64,000 nt of DNA. Origin: Stercorarius parasiticus (taxonomy: Eukaryota; Chordata; Aves; Charadriiformes; Stercorariidae). How positions within the stretch are numbered: the stretch's first letter is position 1; each line of letters opens with the position of its first letter. A program made the position numbers and the translations under genes. Shown piece after piece: positions 13,243-24,600 of the stretch. The notes under the pieces were generated by a model. The model was not told the DNA's origin, did not search any database, and saw only the letters and a program-made list of their open reading frames with translations. The stretch lies in NCBI GenBank assembly GCA_013396915.1, contig VWZL01005191.1:875020-939019 (forward strand), written 5' to 3'.

Positions 13243-14655
13243 CTGCAAAGGCAAAGATCCCAGTGAATGGAAAAAGGGGAACATCACACTCATTTTCAAA
13301 AAGGGTAAAAAGGAGGACACTGTGAATTGACAACCAATCAGCCTCACCTCAATGCCCAGTAAGGTCGTGGAACAGCACCTCCTGGAAGTTATGTCAAAAC
13401 ATATGGAAAACAGCCACTATGGATTCACCAAAGGCAAATTGTGCCTGACTAATCTAATGATTTTCTACTGTGAAGTGAATACATCTGTGGACAAGAGAAG
13501 ATCTACAGATGTCATCTACCTGGACTTCTGTAAGACCTTTGGTATGGTCTCCATAACACTCTTGCTGCTAAATTGGAGAGATGAGTTTGATGGATGAACT
13601 GTCAGATGGATAAAGAATTGTCTGTATGTCCGCATGCAAAGAGTTGCAGTCAACTGCTTGATGTCCAAGTTGAAACCAGCAATGAGTGGTGTCCCTCAAG
13701 GGTCTGCACTGGGACCAATACTATTTAATATCTTCATCAGTGACATACACAGTGGGATTGAGTGCAGTCAGCAAGTTTGGGGATGTCACCAAGCTGAGAA
13801 GTGCAGTTGATACACTAAAGGGAAGAGGTGGCATCCAGAGGGACCTTGACAGGCTTGAGGAGTGGGCCCATGCGAACCTCATGAAGTTCTACAAGGCCAA
13901 GTGCAAGGTCCTGCACTTGGGTGAGGACAATCACCAGTACCTGTACAGACCGGGGGATGAATTGATTGAAACCAGCCCTGTGGAGAAGGATGTGGGGATA
14001 CTGGTGGCTGAAAAATTGGTTGTGAGCTGGCAATGTGTGCTTGCAGCCTAGAAAGCCAACCGTGTCAGGGGCTGCACCAAAAGAAGTGCGGCCAGCAGGT
14101 TGAGGGAGGTGATTCTCCCCATCTACTCTGCTCTCGCAAGACCCCATCTGGAGTACTGCGTCCAGCTCTGGGGTTCTCAGCACAAGAAAGACATGGACCT
14201 GTTAGAGCAGGTCCAGAGGAGGGCCACAAAAATTTTCAGAGGCATCGAATACCTCTCCTATGAAGACAGGCTGAGAGAGTTGGGGTTGTTGAGCCTGGAG
14301 AAGAGAAGGCTCCAGGGAGACCTTATTGCGGTCTCTCAATATATAAAGGAGGCTTATAAGAAAGATGTAGAGAGCATTTTTGTAGTGACAGGACAAGGGG
14401 CAACAGTTTTAAACTGAAAAAGGATAGATTTAGATTGGACACAAGAAGAAATTTTTTATGGGGAGCATGGTGAAGCACTGGAACAAGTTGCTGAGAGATG
14501 TGGATGCCCCATCATTGGAAAATTCAAACTCAGGTTCGATGGGGTTTTGAGCAACCTTATCTAATAAAAGATATCCCTGCCTGTGGCAGGGGGTTTGGAC
14601 TAGATAATCTTTTAAGGTTCCTTCCAACCCAAACCACTCTATGATTCTGTTAGAC
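13243..14655 (+). mobile_element. CR1 LINE, 5'-truncated, reverse transcriptase to 3' end
   Basis: The longest CR1 copy in the window. It starts inside ORF2 and runs to a normal 3' end (about 14.60-14.65 kb: CTTCCAACCCAAACCACTCT followed by one ATGATTCTG unit). Reverse transcriptase landmarks are KWKKGNITLIFKKGKK-like sequence near 13.27 kb, YLDFCKTF near 13.52 kb and [19 protein letters not shown] from 13685. The catalytic FADD motif reads FGDV at 13776-13787 in a different frame from PQGS, so there is a frameshift and a lost catalytic Asp. A TAG at 14049 replaces a Lys codon of the AAKKA motif. The C-terminal region ([23 protein letters not shown]) is well kept near 14.14-14.24 kb. This is a dead copy. 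The open frames of about 120 codons here are remnants of it. Confidence 0.93.
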
Positions 14656-15502
14656 CCCATGGACTTGTGTATGTCTTGTTTGTTTAAAGGTTCCCTAGTC
14701 TGATCTTCCTTCACTGAGGATAAATATTCCTTGCTCTGGACTTCTGTATTGGTCTTGGAGATTCCATAACATCATAGCCCAGCAACTGCATACAAACCCC
14801 TAATTCCTCTTCTTTGTTCCCTGCACTTTCTGCCTTAGTGTAAAAGCATTTCAGATGGGTATCCAATCTTGCTGATTTCCCAGAAAACGTACAAGAGCTT
14901 TCCATATGGTGCAGTCCTGTAGGCACTTCCTTATTTAAGTGCATATGCTTAACACTGGCCCATTTCAGCCTAGCATTGTTGATTATAAGGTCTCCCATTC
15001 ACATGATCTGGCACACTTGCCATTCCAATCCACCTTCAGAAGATTGTGGGTTATCATCTCCCTCCTCTGTCATTCCTACTTTAAAGGTCTTCTCATAAGG
15101 TTGGCTGGCCGGTTGGTGAAGTTGCTTCTTCCCCAGATAGTCACATGGTTCCTATCTCTTCCTAGCAGTCTGTGATCATCAAAGAAGCTGAACACAGCTG
15201 GACACAGGTCCCCACCTCCTGTCTGCTACCAGGGCACTGACCCTATTCTGTAGTGGAGCAGGAGCTTCCACCCTTTGCCATCCTAGGAGTCTCCATTTCC
15301 CAAGCCAATAAGCACAAACCCTTCTTGTCCCTCTTTCAGTGTGGCTGGGGACTCAGGCTCTTGCATCCTGCAGGGTCCCAGAGAAGATCTGTTCAATCGC
15401 TTTATCATCATCCCTGATGCTGTGCAGCCTGCTGACCTCCTCCCACAGCTCTTTTACTTAGTGACACAAATCCTTCCCTGTACTCATGTCCTGCAGATGA
15501 GA
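14656..15502 (-). mobile_element. CR1 LINE fragment, ORF1 remnant and start of ORF2
   Basis: On the minus strand, from 15.50 down to about 14.75 kb, I can read the ORF1 segment [17 protein letters not shown] (coiled-coil region, about 15.41-15.46 kb). It is followed by PLQNRVSALVAD, then a jump to the C-terminal end of ORF1 (GKKQLHQPASQ, about 15.1 kb). Next come the ORF2 start (GLHHMESSCTFSGKSARLDT, about 14.85-14.91 kb) and the first endonuclease residues (YTKAESAGNKEEEL). The central ORF1 esterase region of full CR1 elements is missing. Homology stops early in the endonuclease domain; 14656-14750 is of unclear origin. This 5' part of a CR1 is uncommon in bird genomes, because most copies are 5'-truncated. 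The 3' remainder may be the minus-strand piece at 12.70-13.24 kb. Confidence 0.8.
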
Positions 15503-15949
15503 AGCCCATCATGGGCATGTTTAGTTTGGAGAAGAGGAGGCTGAGGGGAGACCTCCTTGCCTTCTACAACTACCTGAAAGGAGGTTGCAGAGAGGTGGGT
15601 GTTGGCCTCTTCTCCCAGGTGAATAATGACAGGACCAGAGGAAATGGTCTGAAGTTGCGTCAGGGGAGGTTTAGATTAGATATTAGGCGGAATTCCTTTG
15701 CTGAAAGAGTGGTCAGGCACTGGAAGAGCCTGCCCAGGGAGGTGGTTGAGTCACCATCCCTAGAGGTATATAAGAAACATGTAGATTTGGCCCTTCAGGG
15801 CATGCTCTAGTGACAGAGATTGTAGAGGTTGGGGTTTTTTTGTGGTTTTTTTTTGTTTGCTTGTTTTTTGTGTGTGCATAGTTGGACTCGATGATCTCGA
15901 AGGTCCTTGCCAACCATGAAGATTCTAAGATTCTATGATTCTATGATCC
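15503..15949 (+). mobile_element. CR1 LINE 3' end, short copy
   Basis: A 5'-truncated CR1 that keeps the last part of ORF2 and the 3' untranslated tail. The frame at 15511-15810 reads [35 protein letters not shown] and [20 protein letters not shown], typical of the CR1 C-terminus and almost free of breaks, so the copy is younger than the others. The 3' end carries a T/G-rich tract (15828-15868), then CTCGATGATCTCGAAGGTCC and ATTCTATG octamers at 15.93-15.95 kb. It is of the same subfamily type as the copy at 20.34-20.74 kb. Confidence 0.93.
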
Positions 15950-18823
15950 CAGGATCAGTGAGAGGCCCCGGGCCTCTCTGCAGAACTGTGTCAGAACTCT
16001 CTGGCTCTGTGGCCCCAGGTCTGCAGAACTGCATCCCTCCTCAGGAGCTCTAACTGGGTTGAGGTCTCCATTGAGCTGGAATAGTTGCTCCAGTGCGTAC
16101 TGGGGACTCTGCTTTGTGGTGTGTCTACTGCTGCTGAGCATGTGTATGCTGTCCTCAGCAGAGTTTCTTGCTCCCATCTGCACAAAGTGCTGTCCCTTTG
16201 AGATCCACTCTAGATCCAGTACTTCTGGATACTACCCTAGTACCTGTTGAAATGATGTGTGACCCTCCCTAGGAGTACATGACCCTCAGGAGTCAGCTGG
16301 AACAAGAGCTCAGTACCCTTTGATCAAATTTCTGGAGAGGCTGCAACCTGCCTTCTGACCTGCCTTCTAAGAATGGGTCTGAAATTACTGAAAGTGTCCT
16401 GAATAGGAAGGAAAATGATGTACTTTTAATTCAAAATTGACTAAAACACAATGGCTTGGTGTAAGAGTACTCATGATATCCATCTACAAGACACTAATAG
16501 AAAAATGAAAGAGAAGAAAAGACAGCGCTGATCCCCAGGATTTGTAACTCCTTTAGGAGGGTTGATAGCATTGCCTTGGCATTGCTAATCAAAAGTAATT
16601 GAGACATGGTGCTAAAGCACAAATATTTACAGTGTTTGTAACTTTGGTTTTAATTTTGAAAACTTCCTGTCCTTTTAATTTCTATTACTAGTTGTGTTAC
16701 ATGGTAGTAACCTTCAAGAAATCATTTATAAAAATTAGGCTGAATTTGAATGCTGTTAAATAATGCTAATTTGGTGTTCTCTCTTACACTCATGCTCTGC
16801 CAGCATTTTGATGTTTGTGGAGCAAATGAAGAATTTCTAAACAGTGCCAGAGGGGCATCGTGTTAATTCTTTGAGAAAGAAAATCCTTACAATTTTAGTA
16901 TGCCTCGAGCACTGCTGGTTTATGATAAGGTCTTTGTAGAAGTGCAATAAAGATGATGGCTTAGTTAAAATACTATCAATATACTTGGTTAGGAAATGAA
17001 AACCCCAGTCTTTCATGCATTGTATTTAAATGAGTGAATCTTCCTATTCTTCCTTTAAAGAATTTCAATGTATACATGGGTAATCTGTTATGATGATTTT
17101 ATTTTTGGGGTAATTGTGTTTGAATACAGAAACATTGCTGGAATTAAGAGTCAACCCTCTCTGAAAGAGTCCTGTTCTGAAAGGAGGGTGAGTATACATT
17201 GGGATGAACAAATACCATTGCAGATATCTTTAAATTCAAGGGTAAATGCAAATACCTATGCTCATGTAAAACATGTAAAAATATGTTCTATGAAATAATC
17301 TTTATGCTTTGTGAAAGGAGTCAATAATATGCAAAACTGAATAGATTATTAAATAAATAATCAGAATAAGTCATTTAAGATTCTTATTGCAGATTTTGTG
17401 TTCCAATGCGTTTCTTTGTCTACAGGTTTCAGCAAAGGGTGCTAATGCCATGTGACATTAATATAGAGAAGGGACTACATAGTTTACTTTCCAGTGTCTG
17501 CTTTTGACTACAATAGCCCATTTGAAGTGTATGCAGGTAGTAAGTGCCGAGGGAGCACAAGGATTTATTTGACTGTCCAGAAAAGAGGAGTTCAATTATC
17601 TTTTTGTGGATCTCTCATCACATGTGTAAAATATGAGTGTAAAGTAATTTGATCAAAGCTGAGCAACAGGACACCAAGAACACTGTGATAGGAGCTTTAG
17701 GTATAGCAGTTATGTATCATCTTTTTTTTTCCCCACCAAAACCTAATGGCATGGTAGAGCTTTGTATCCCTGTTGATAAAGCCTTGTACGCATTCTGTAT
17801 GACAATGTGTATTGTGAGTGTGTTGTCCTTCTGGGCTATATAAATAAACATTTTGAAGGCAGACATGAGCATCCTCATTTTAAAAGTTTCCTTTCCAATA
17901 AGAACATTTTGTCAGGAAGTAGAGTCCAGGGTTTCAGACAGAGATGATAATACGGTGAACTGTGATGTTTGTCTTACTTCTGGTAATTTCAATATAGTAA
18001 ATTGCACATCATTTGAATGCTTTAAAAACTCCCACTCTTGATATATCTAAAATTTTGCTGAAGATTGTTATAGATTCTGTCATGCCTCCCTACAATATTT
18101 TTTAAAGTCACTTAAGTAGTCAGTTACAATATGAGTTGTCTGTACCCTGATGTTTTGCACAGATGATGTTGGCTCACAGTCATCCATTTATAAGTGTATT
18201 GAGTCTGCAGACAGATATTGAACCTGGATGTTACGTTGCTAACAGTTCCATTGGCTCCTACAATTGTTGTTATTATTTTCCTGACTTCTCTGGCGCCATA
18301 CCTTTGACCTTCTATTTATTGGGTATATTATAATGATTCTGCTACCGTAAGGTAACAGCTACTGCTATTCTCCAGATATTGTCAGGTAGAGTGTTTTTCC
18401 ACATGACATTGTGGACAACATTTTCCTGTGACAAGATAACAATTTTACTTTTTCACCTCTTATAAAAGGGCTTTTTGTAAGCCAGAATGACAAAATTAAC
18501 ATCTGAAGAGCTGGCAATTTTTTTCAATGTCCCATTAATCTTTGTGAGATAAATGCTTGGGAGATTCTGAAAACAAATTATGTTAAAACAGAGACAGTTA
18601 CAATATTAGTATAAATGCCGTCAGAATGTAATTTATTTTTTTTTAAACATAGATGCAAGTGCCACACTGAAAAAGACAAGTAACATTAGGTTCATTTTAC
18701 ATGCAGAGAAACAGGTTGGAGAAGTAGTGGGATTTGCACAAGTTTGTGCATGGGATTGTAAGGAGTCAAATTCACTTCCCTAATTTTCTATCAAAAAGAT
18801 AACTTGATGCTTAGTTAGCTCTG
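15950..18823. other. Unique non-coding DNA
   Basis: No gene recognised. The part at 15.95-16.35 kb is relatively GC-rich, with no known repeat signature. The stretch 16.55-17.0 kb is AT-rich, free of repeat signatures and dense in short words such as GCTAATC, GTAATTGAG and TTTAATTT, so it is a weak candidate for a conserved non-coding element. Two open frames near 17.65-18.04 kb (about 62-64 codons) have no motif. Confidence 0.55.
18690..18790. repeat. Possible ancient MIR-type SINE core
   Basis: The order 'ATGCAGAGAAACAGG ... TTTGCACAAG ... GGAGTCAAATTCACTTCC' resembles the well-known MIR pattern 'gaggaaactgaggca ... ttgcccaaggtcac ... attcgaacccag'. The match is degenerate and judged by eye only, so it may be coincidence. 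Confidence 0.25.
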
Positions 18824-18922
18824 TCACAGAATCACAGAATTGCTGAGGTGGGAAGGGACCTCTAGAGTTCAAGTAGTCCATCCCTGTGCTCAAACAGGGT
18901 CAGCTACAGCAGGTTGCCCAGG
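18824..18922 (-). mobile_element. CR1 LINE 3' tail, about 100 bp
   Basis: The plus strand starts with TCACAGAATCACAGAAT and continues GCTGAGGTGGGAAGGGACC and GGGTCAGCTACAGCAGGTTG. That is the reverse complement of a CR1 3' terminus, with its octamer repeat at 18.82 kb. It is strongly 5'-truncated. Confidence 0.9.
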
Positions 18923-20340
18923 AAGTTTAAACTCACTAGTCATTCTTTGAGGCTAATGTGATTTACCTACCTGTAATTCAATACTTTAAAAGATTAGACT
19001 CCCCTGTTATCAATAATTTGTGCTATTACCACTCCTTCCTATTGTAGTTAGATGCGGCTAGTTTTAATATTTCTTCCGTGTTTGTCATCTAGGAAAACTC
19101 ATTGAGCACAGAGTAGCAATCAATTAAAAGTAAATAGGTATCTCTGACAGTTTAAAAGAGTCCCAAAGAGGATGATAGGAGAATGGTACAAGACAATAAA
19201 TAATTTATAGCTGGAGAAAATTAATCAAGAACCTCCAATTCCCTCTGTCCCCACACGCAGGTGCTCAATTACAGTACCTCTAAGAAGAGGCAGGAGACCA
19301 ATAACCAAACATCTGTGACATAAATGAATTTAACTATTAGGGAAGAAAGTCTTGAAATATATAAACACACTGATGTAACCAAACCAAATTACAATACAAT
19401 GTACATTTGCTTTTTATAATGCCTTTCATTATCCTATTTCCCAGAACTCTTCACATAATTAAATAATATAAATGCTATAGTGTATAGCTGAAATACAGCA
19501 GCAGCAGAGATTTTCTAATGGAGGTAGAGTATGCAATCATAAGGTAATTGAAAGAGGTGAAAAAATTGGAAAAACAAAGATAAAGAAATTCAGGCAAAGA
19601 TTAAAAGTTGGTAAGTTAGGCCTTGGCATTGGACCATTAAAATGAGTGGAAGTTATTGCATTGTCCTCAACAGTAACAGTATAACTCCAGAGGGTAACAA
19701 GGAGTTTGCCGAAGGCAGTGGAAGCATTGATGGAGAAGAGTAAAGACAAATACAGTGACAGTGACTGTTCAGAAGAGGGAACAGGAAGAGGAGTAAATAG
19801 ATATGTGAGATCCCTGAAGAATTTTGGAAATAGTTGCCTGTCTTATTACTGGTTTTCTTCATTTTGATGCCTGCATACTGCAGATGAAATAAGTGAATTG
19901 AATTAACAGACCTATCCCAGTTTAAAGCACAGAAGGGACCTAACAATGCAGTTCAAAATGGTTCCTAAAATGACTGTTGATCCATATACTTGTAGGAATA
20001 GTCTTTTCTATTCCGTTTGTACCTCTGCTGTTTTATAAAGCAGCAGTGCATGAATCCACCTGGAACAGTGCTTGCGACTTCTGAGACTCCCAGCGCTAAT
20101 TCAGTGGGTTGCTCCTCTGGTTGCTTCAAAGTTAAAACATGGTTTGACTGCTGCTACTGCTGTTGAAGACCATTTCTATTTGACTCCTGGCAAATGAAGT
20201 AGGTATGTAACTATGTTACAGCTTATGTAACATAGTTGTATTTACTCACCTATTTTGATTTCTTTTTAATTTAAATTGACTAAGGAATAAGATAGTCATA
20301 TATATGGTTTTTTTTTTAGTGTATCTTGAATTTATATATT
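18923..20340. other. Unique non-coding DNA with a hairpin
   Basis: No gene recognised. Contains the perfect inverted repeat at 20209-20237, listed separately. Minus-strand open frames of 70-97 codons at 19.54-19.95 kb overlap each other and show no motif. Confidence 0.55.
20209..20237. repeat. Perfect 12-bp inverted repeat (hairpin)
   Basis: AACTATGTTACA (20209-20220) and its exact reverse complement TGTAACATAGTT (20226-20237) are separated by the five bases GCTTA. Beyond the stem, pairing continues only through wobble pairs. A short foldback relic or a chance palindrome are both possible; no transposon termini flank it. Confidence 0.9.
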
Positions 20341-20745
20341 GAGAGAGCTGGGGTTGTTTAGCCTAGAGAAGAGGAGAAAAGGAGGCTAAGGGGAGACCTT
20401 GATGCTGTCTACAACTACCTGAAAGGAGGTTGCAGAGAGGTGGGGGTCGGTCTCTTCTCCCAAGTAACAGGCAATAGGATAAGAGGAAACGGTCTCAAGT
20501 TGCACCAGGGGAGGTTTAAATTAGATATTAAGAAAAATTTTTACACTGAGTTATTAAGCATTAGAACCAACTGCCCAGGGAAGTGGTTGAGGCACCATCC
20601 CTAGAGGTATTTTAAAAGTGGGTAGACATAGTGCTCAGAGGTATGGCTTAGTGATGGTTTTTGCCAGTGTTAGGTTGATGGTTGGGCTCCATGATCTGAA
20701 AGGTCCCTCCCAACCTAGGCAATTCTATGACTGTATGATTCTATA
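20341..20745 (+). mobile_element. CR1 LINE 3' end, short copy
   Basis: A 5'-truncated CR1 starting at GAGAGAGCTGGGGTTG (the conserved [11 protein letters not shown] region). It carries a small internal duplication after GAGAAGAGGAG, which shifts the frame. It then runs through the [24 protein letters not shown] and ATCCCTAGAGGTATTT segments to CTCCCAACCTAGGCAATTCT and the octamer tail ATGACTGTATGATTCTATA. Gene order and sequence match the 15.50-15.95 kb copy. I found no clear target-site duplication, as usual for CR1. Confidence 0.93.
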
Positions 20746-21220
20746 TAGACATACACATATACGTAATTAAATTCAAAGCTCATTTCCTAATTTCTTTAGA
20801 TGATGACATCTATGATTCTACCTCAATATTATTTTGGGCAGGTTCTTCAAAAACATTCCATAAGACTCAGTGATCTGTCATTTTCGGTTTGCATTGATAT
20901 CCTTCTGTCCAAAATACTTTTTCCTACTCTTTCCCTTTTTTAACTTAGTAATCACATGGAGGTGGACGATTGACTTCTCTGGTGAAATATAATTCTTTTT
21001 CATTTCTTTCTAAGGATCCCAGAATGAATCATCCCTCTCTCTTCTCATTACCGCTTATAAAACTCTTATTTTCCTCTTAGGCAAAACAAGGCCTTAGTTG
21101 TTGTCATCAAAACCTTACTATCATTGTACTGATGAATTCACAAGATTTATTTCTACACTATGCAGTTCATGAATCTTACTAATAGTTTCACTTGAATGAA
21201 AAAGGATTATGACCTATAGC
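20746..21220. other. Unique non-coding DNA
   Basis: AT-rich and pyrimidine-rich spacer between a CR1 3' end and a solo LTR. I see no gene or repeat in it. Confidence 0.55.
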
Positions 21221-21655
21221 TGTGTCCTGGTTTGAGGTAAAGCAGAACCATTTTTCTGATTTTTAATTTTACTTTTTAGCTGGGCCTCTTCTAACTGACT
21301 AAAGTCTGAAATTAACAGCATATTGTTCAGAAACTCTTCGCTCTCAGAGTGATAAGACCTGATAATACCAAGAAATGGTATGCACAGAGGCTCTTGCTTA
21401 TACTTATTGNNNNNNNNNNNNNNNNNNNNNNNNNNNNNNNNNNNNNNNNNNNNNNNNNNNNNNNNNNNNNNNNNNNNNNNNNNNNNNNNNNNNNNNNNNN
21501 NNNNNNNNNNNNNNNNNNNNNNNNNNNNNNNNNNNNNNNNNNNNNNNNNNNNNNNNNNNNNNNNNNNNNNNNNNNNNNNNNNNNNNNNNNNNNNNNNNNN
21601 NGGGGGGGAGGGCCATCTGTTGTTCCGATTGGCCAATCCGGCCAAAACCATGACA
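21221..21655 (+). mobile_element. Solo LTR of an avian endogenous retrovirus, with assembly gap
   Basis: It begins TGTGTCCTGGTTTGAGG and ends CCAAAACCATGACA, giving the TG...CA ends of an LTR. Segments such as GACTAAAGTCTGAAATTAAC and GATAAGACCTGATAA match an LTR family I know from bird genomes (from memory, not searched). The middle, 21410-21601, is unsequenced (192 N), so length, TATA box and poly(A) signal cannot be judged. No internal retroviral gene is present in the readable flanks. The first 13 bases equal the 5' end of the minus-strand LTR at 60.0-60.5 kb. Flanks (ATAGC and AGCTG) do not give a clean target-site duplication. Confidence 0.75.
21410..21601. other. Assembly gap (192 N)
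   Basis: Run of unknown bases inside the solo LTR, followed by a G run. Open frames of 92-161 codons computed across it are artefacts of reading N as sense. Confidence 0.99.
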
Positions 21656-24600
21656 AGCTGATGAAGGTACAAGACCCAATTCCCTATTGTTTGACACAAA
21701 TGATAGCCAAAACATACAGAAAGGGGATAAACTACTATCAGAACAGGTTATTTTTGAAGGATGCAAGTGACCACCTGGGATGAGATTCAGCATACACAGG
21801 TCTTCTACATTAACAGATTTCATGTACACAGGAAGATTCCAGATGACTATTGGCAGAGTTTTATTAAATGGACTTTTGCGCTTTCATCAGTTTTGTGATT
21901 AATTTGTACAGGTATTTTAAAATATCTTTTATTTATAATAAGAGCACAGGCTCCACATCTCCTTTACTTTTTCAGCATAATTTATTTTTACCTGTTTTAG
22001 TAATGTCAGTAATATTGCTTTTTCTGAATACATATCTCTTACCCTTCAGAATGTCGATCTACTTATACTGCATTTGTTTCATTTAAATGATATTTTTAAA
22101 TTTCTTCATCCTTCCCCTTGGTCTGTGTAAATTGACTTCATGTTGAAGTGTATGCAATTTCACAATTATCCTGTTTTTATCAAATTATCAGTAGACCAAT
22201 TTTGCTGATCCCACCTAAATAAAATAAAAAGGATCTCTTGATTTTATTTGGCATTTTCAAGCAAGGCTTTGATGCCACTAGGGTATGAAAGTAAGGACCT
22301 ATTTTTGCTTATATGTAGTTAGAGATTGCAAATGGTTGTTTAGCTACAGAATTATTTTTTTTTTTTGTACATTCAGTACCTTTCAAAATTAGTCCTCAAA
22401 GGTCAGTTTCAAGGTGTACTAGACACTTAAAACAAGACTCAGGAAGCCTCAAAAAATATGTGTATTGTGACTTAAGTGTGGGTCTTGACATTTCATTCCT
22501 CTTCTTGTAGCACTGATGGGCCAGGCATGGCATGGCCCTGAATTTGCCACTTCCAAGTCTGTTTTATACATATATTCCAAAAGGTCCTTGGGGTAATGCC
22601 ATATAGTGAACACGGGCTATTTCATAGAAGAACTGAATACCACATGCTGCAAGTCACTTTGAATATGCATGAAACTGATCAATAGGTATTTTAGGACTAA
22701 TTTTAAGTTGTATAGAGTGTAATCAATTTAAACTGTATGGAGTGCTTGCCAAGGAATATGCATTAGCCTTCCTGTGGACCTGCTCTCCTCTGAGCAGTGC
22801 AAATGTACACTACAGCCAGTATTACTATATGGGGAAATCTTTGCTTAGTATGTGCCTATATGTAAAAATGGTTAAAATTCAACGTTCTTGTTCAGCCTGA
22901 AACGTCCTTGTCCTGAGTTCTTTTTGTGCATACCCAGAACTACTCAGGCTAAGAGCACCCACCTACACCTTATTGAGATCTAGAAAGTAGGAGCTCAAAC
23001 AAGTTGAATTAAGCCTATAATAAAATGCTGTTGAATCTGCTTTCTTTTTAAAGTCTGACTGGAATAAGCTTTTTCCTTCCCTGCTTGCTTGTCTCTCCCC
23101 TGGTAGGTAGGGCAATCACTGGAGAAATAGATCTTAGTCGTTATGATTTTTTAGCACAAAGGAGATGAAACCCAGCATTGCCACCTGCCAGGAGTGCCAC
23201 CTGCAAACTCAATTTACAGCGTATGCAGCAAAGGGTGAGTCAAGTGGGGTTATGTGGAGATATGGATCCATGTTCTTGTCGATGCTGTACCACTGTAATG
23301 CTGTAGAACCGAGGAAATGCACAGGATTAGGAAGAGCGTTCTAAGGTATAATAGCTCCATATTGCAGCTATTGAAGCAGTTTCCTACTAGCGGATCGTCA
23401 TACGTTCTTGTCTGCCAGCTTTTGTTTCTGTATTTTACATAGAATAAACATTGGGCAACAAACAATTCTGAATGAAGAAAAGAGATTTCCTTAGGGTTCA
23501 GGAGAGCTTAACACCATGTTTTTCTCATGGCAAGCACTGTTTCTTCTTCCAAAGTATAAACGTACCTTAAGCCCTGCCCAGGATATCTCATTCTTTGAAA
23601 GAACAATAACCAGTCTAGGCCAAGGGGAGAATTTGAGACCTGGATCTAAGATGACAAGTGGTGCCTAGGTTTTTGGGACTCAAGTTCCAGAAACAGCATT
23701 GAATTTCAGGCAAGTTTAGTGATCAGCATTCCTCTTATTTTTGGCTTCTTGTTCATCGTATTGAGTTTTTTTCATTACCCTTCTGCGATGCTCTTCAAGA
23801 CTTGTACAAAAGTTACGTGTGCTTACTTAGCTCTGAGATTTGAATTTTATTTTAGGAACCAGGCCTAAAATTGAATGTTACTGTGTATTTAAGTTAGATA
23901 GGCACTTAAGTCTTTTATTGCATCTGGTCCTCGATAACATGGCTTATGACACAAAAGAAGTGGTATGGAAAAGATTGCCCACACAATATCTTGTAGAAGT
24001 ACACTACGCCCCCCTTGTCTCGCAAGGGTGATTCATAATATCTAGTTTGTGTATTTAAAGTTATTGAATTACAGTTTGACTCCTCTGCTTGATAGAATAT
24101 GTGTTTCTGATCTGATTAGGAAACAGGTTCTATTCTGAGAGTTTTTCTGCCACCTCTTCAACATTTCTCATCTGCTAATAAATTTCATTACCTGATTTAA
24201 ATTGTATGATTCAACAATACGTATCCGTATTTATGATTTCCCAATCAAAATTCTAGAATTAGTACCAGCTGTAGTTTGTTCTATTTACTGTTTATCTTCA
24301 AGGTATTCCATATTATCAACTTAGTTTTTACATCTCTTCCTTTGGTGGTTAATTTCTGGTTGGTTTTTTTTTTTTTTTGTTTTTTTCCCATTCGACAGTC
24401 AGATAACGTAAATTAATTTAGTGCTTGCTTTAAGGAGCTAGACAAAGAGCTTGTAAAAGTGTCGGGATTGGACCCCAGGTAGCCAAGGCCATGGAATGGA
24501 ATGAGAGAATACTAAAAGATAACAAATGCAATCTTTGTATCTTTCAATATTTAAAGCTGTTTTTCTTTTTCAGAAATATAAAAAAAAAATAATAAAATAA

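Noticed and set aside
13815..14396. Minus-strand open frames within the CR1 block
   Set aside because: Antisense shadows of the plus-strand CR1 ORF2.
12700..14655. Single CR1 with 5' inversion (twin priming)
   Set aside because: The two head-to-head parts repeat the same reverse transcriptase segment and differ in sequence, so they are two copies.
21214..21829. Open frames of 92-161 codons around 21.4-21.7 kb
   Set aside because: They run through the 192-base N gap, where no stop can be called, and the flanks are LTR sequence.
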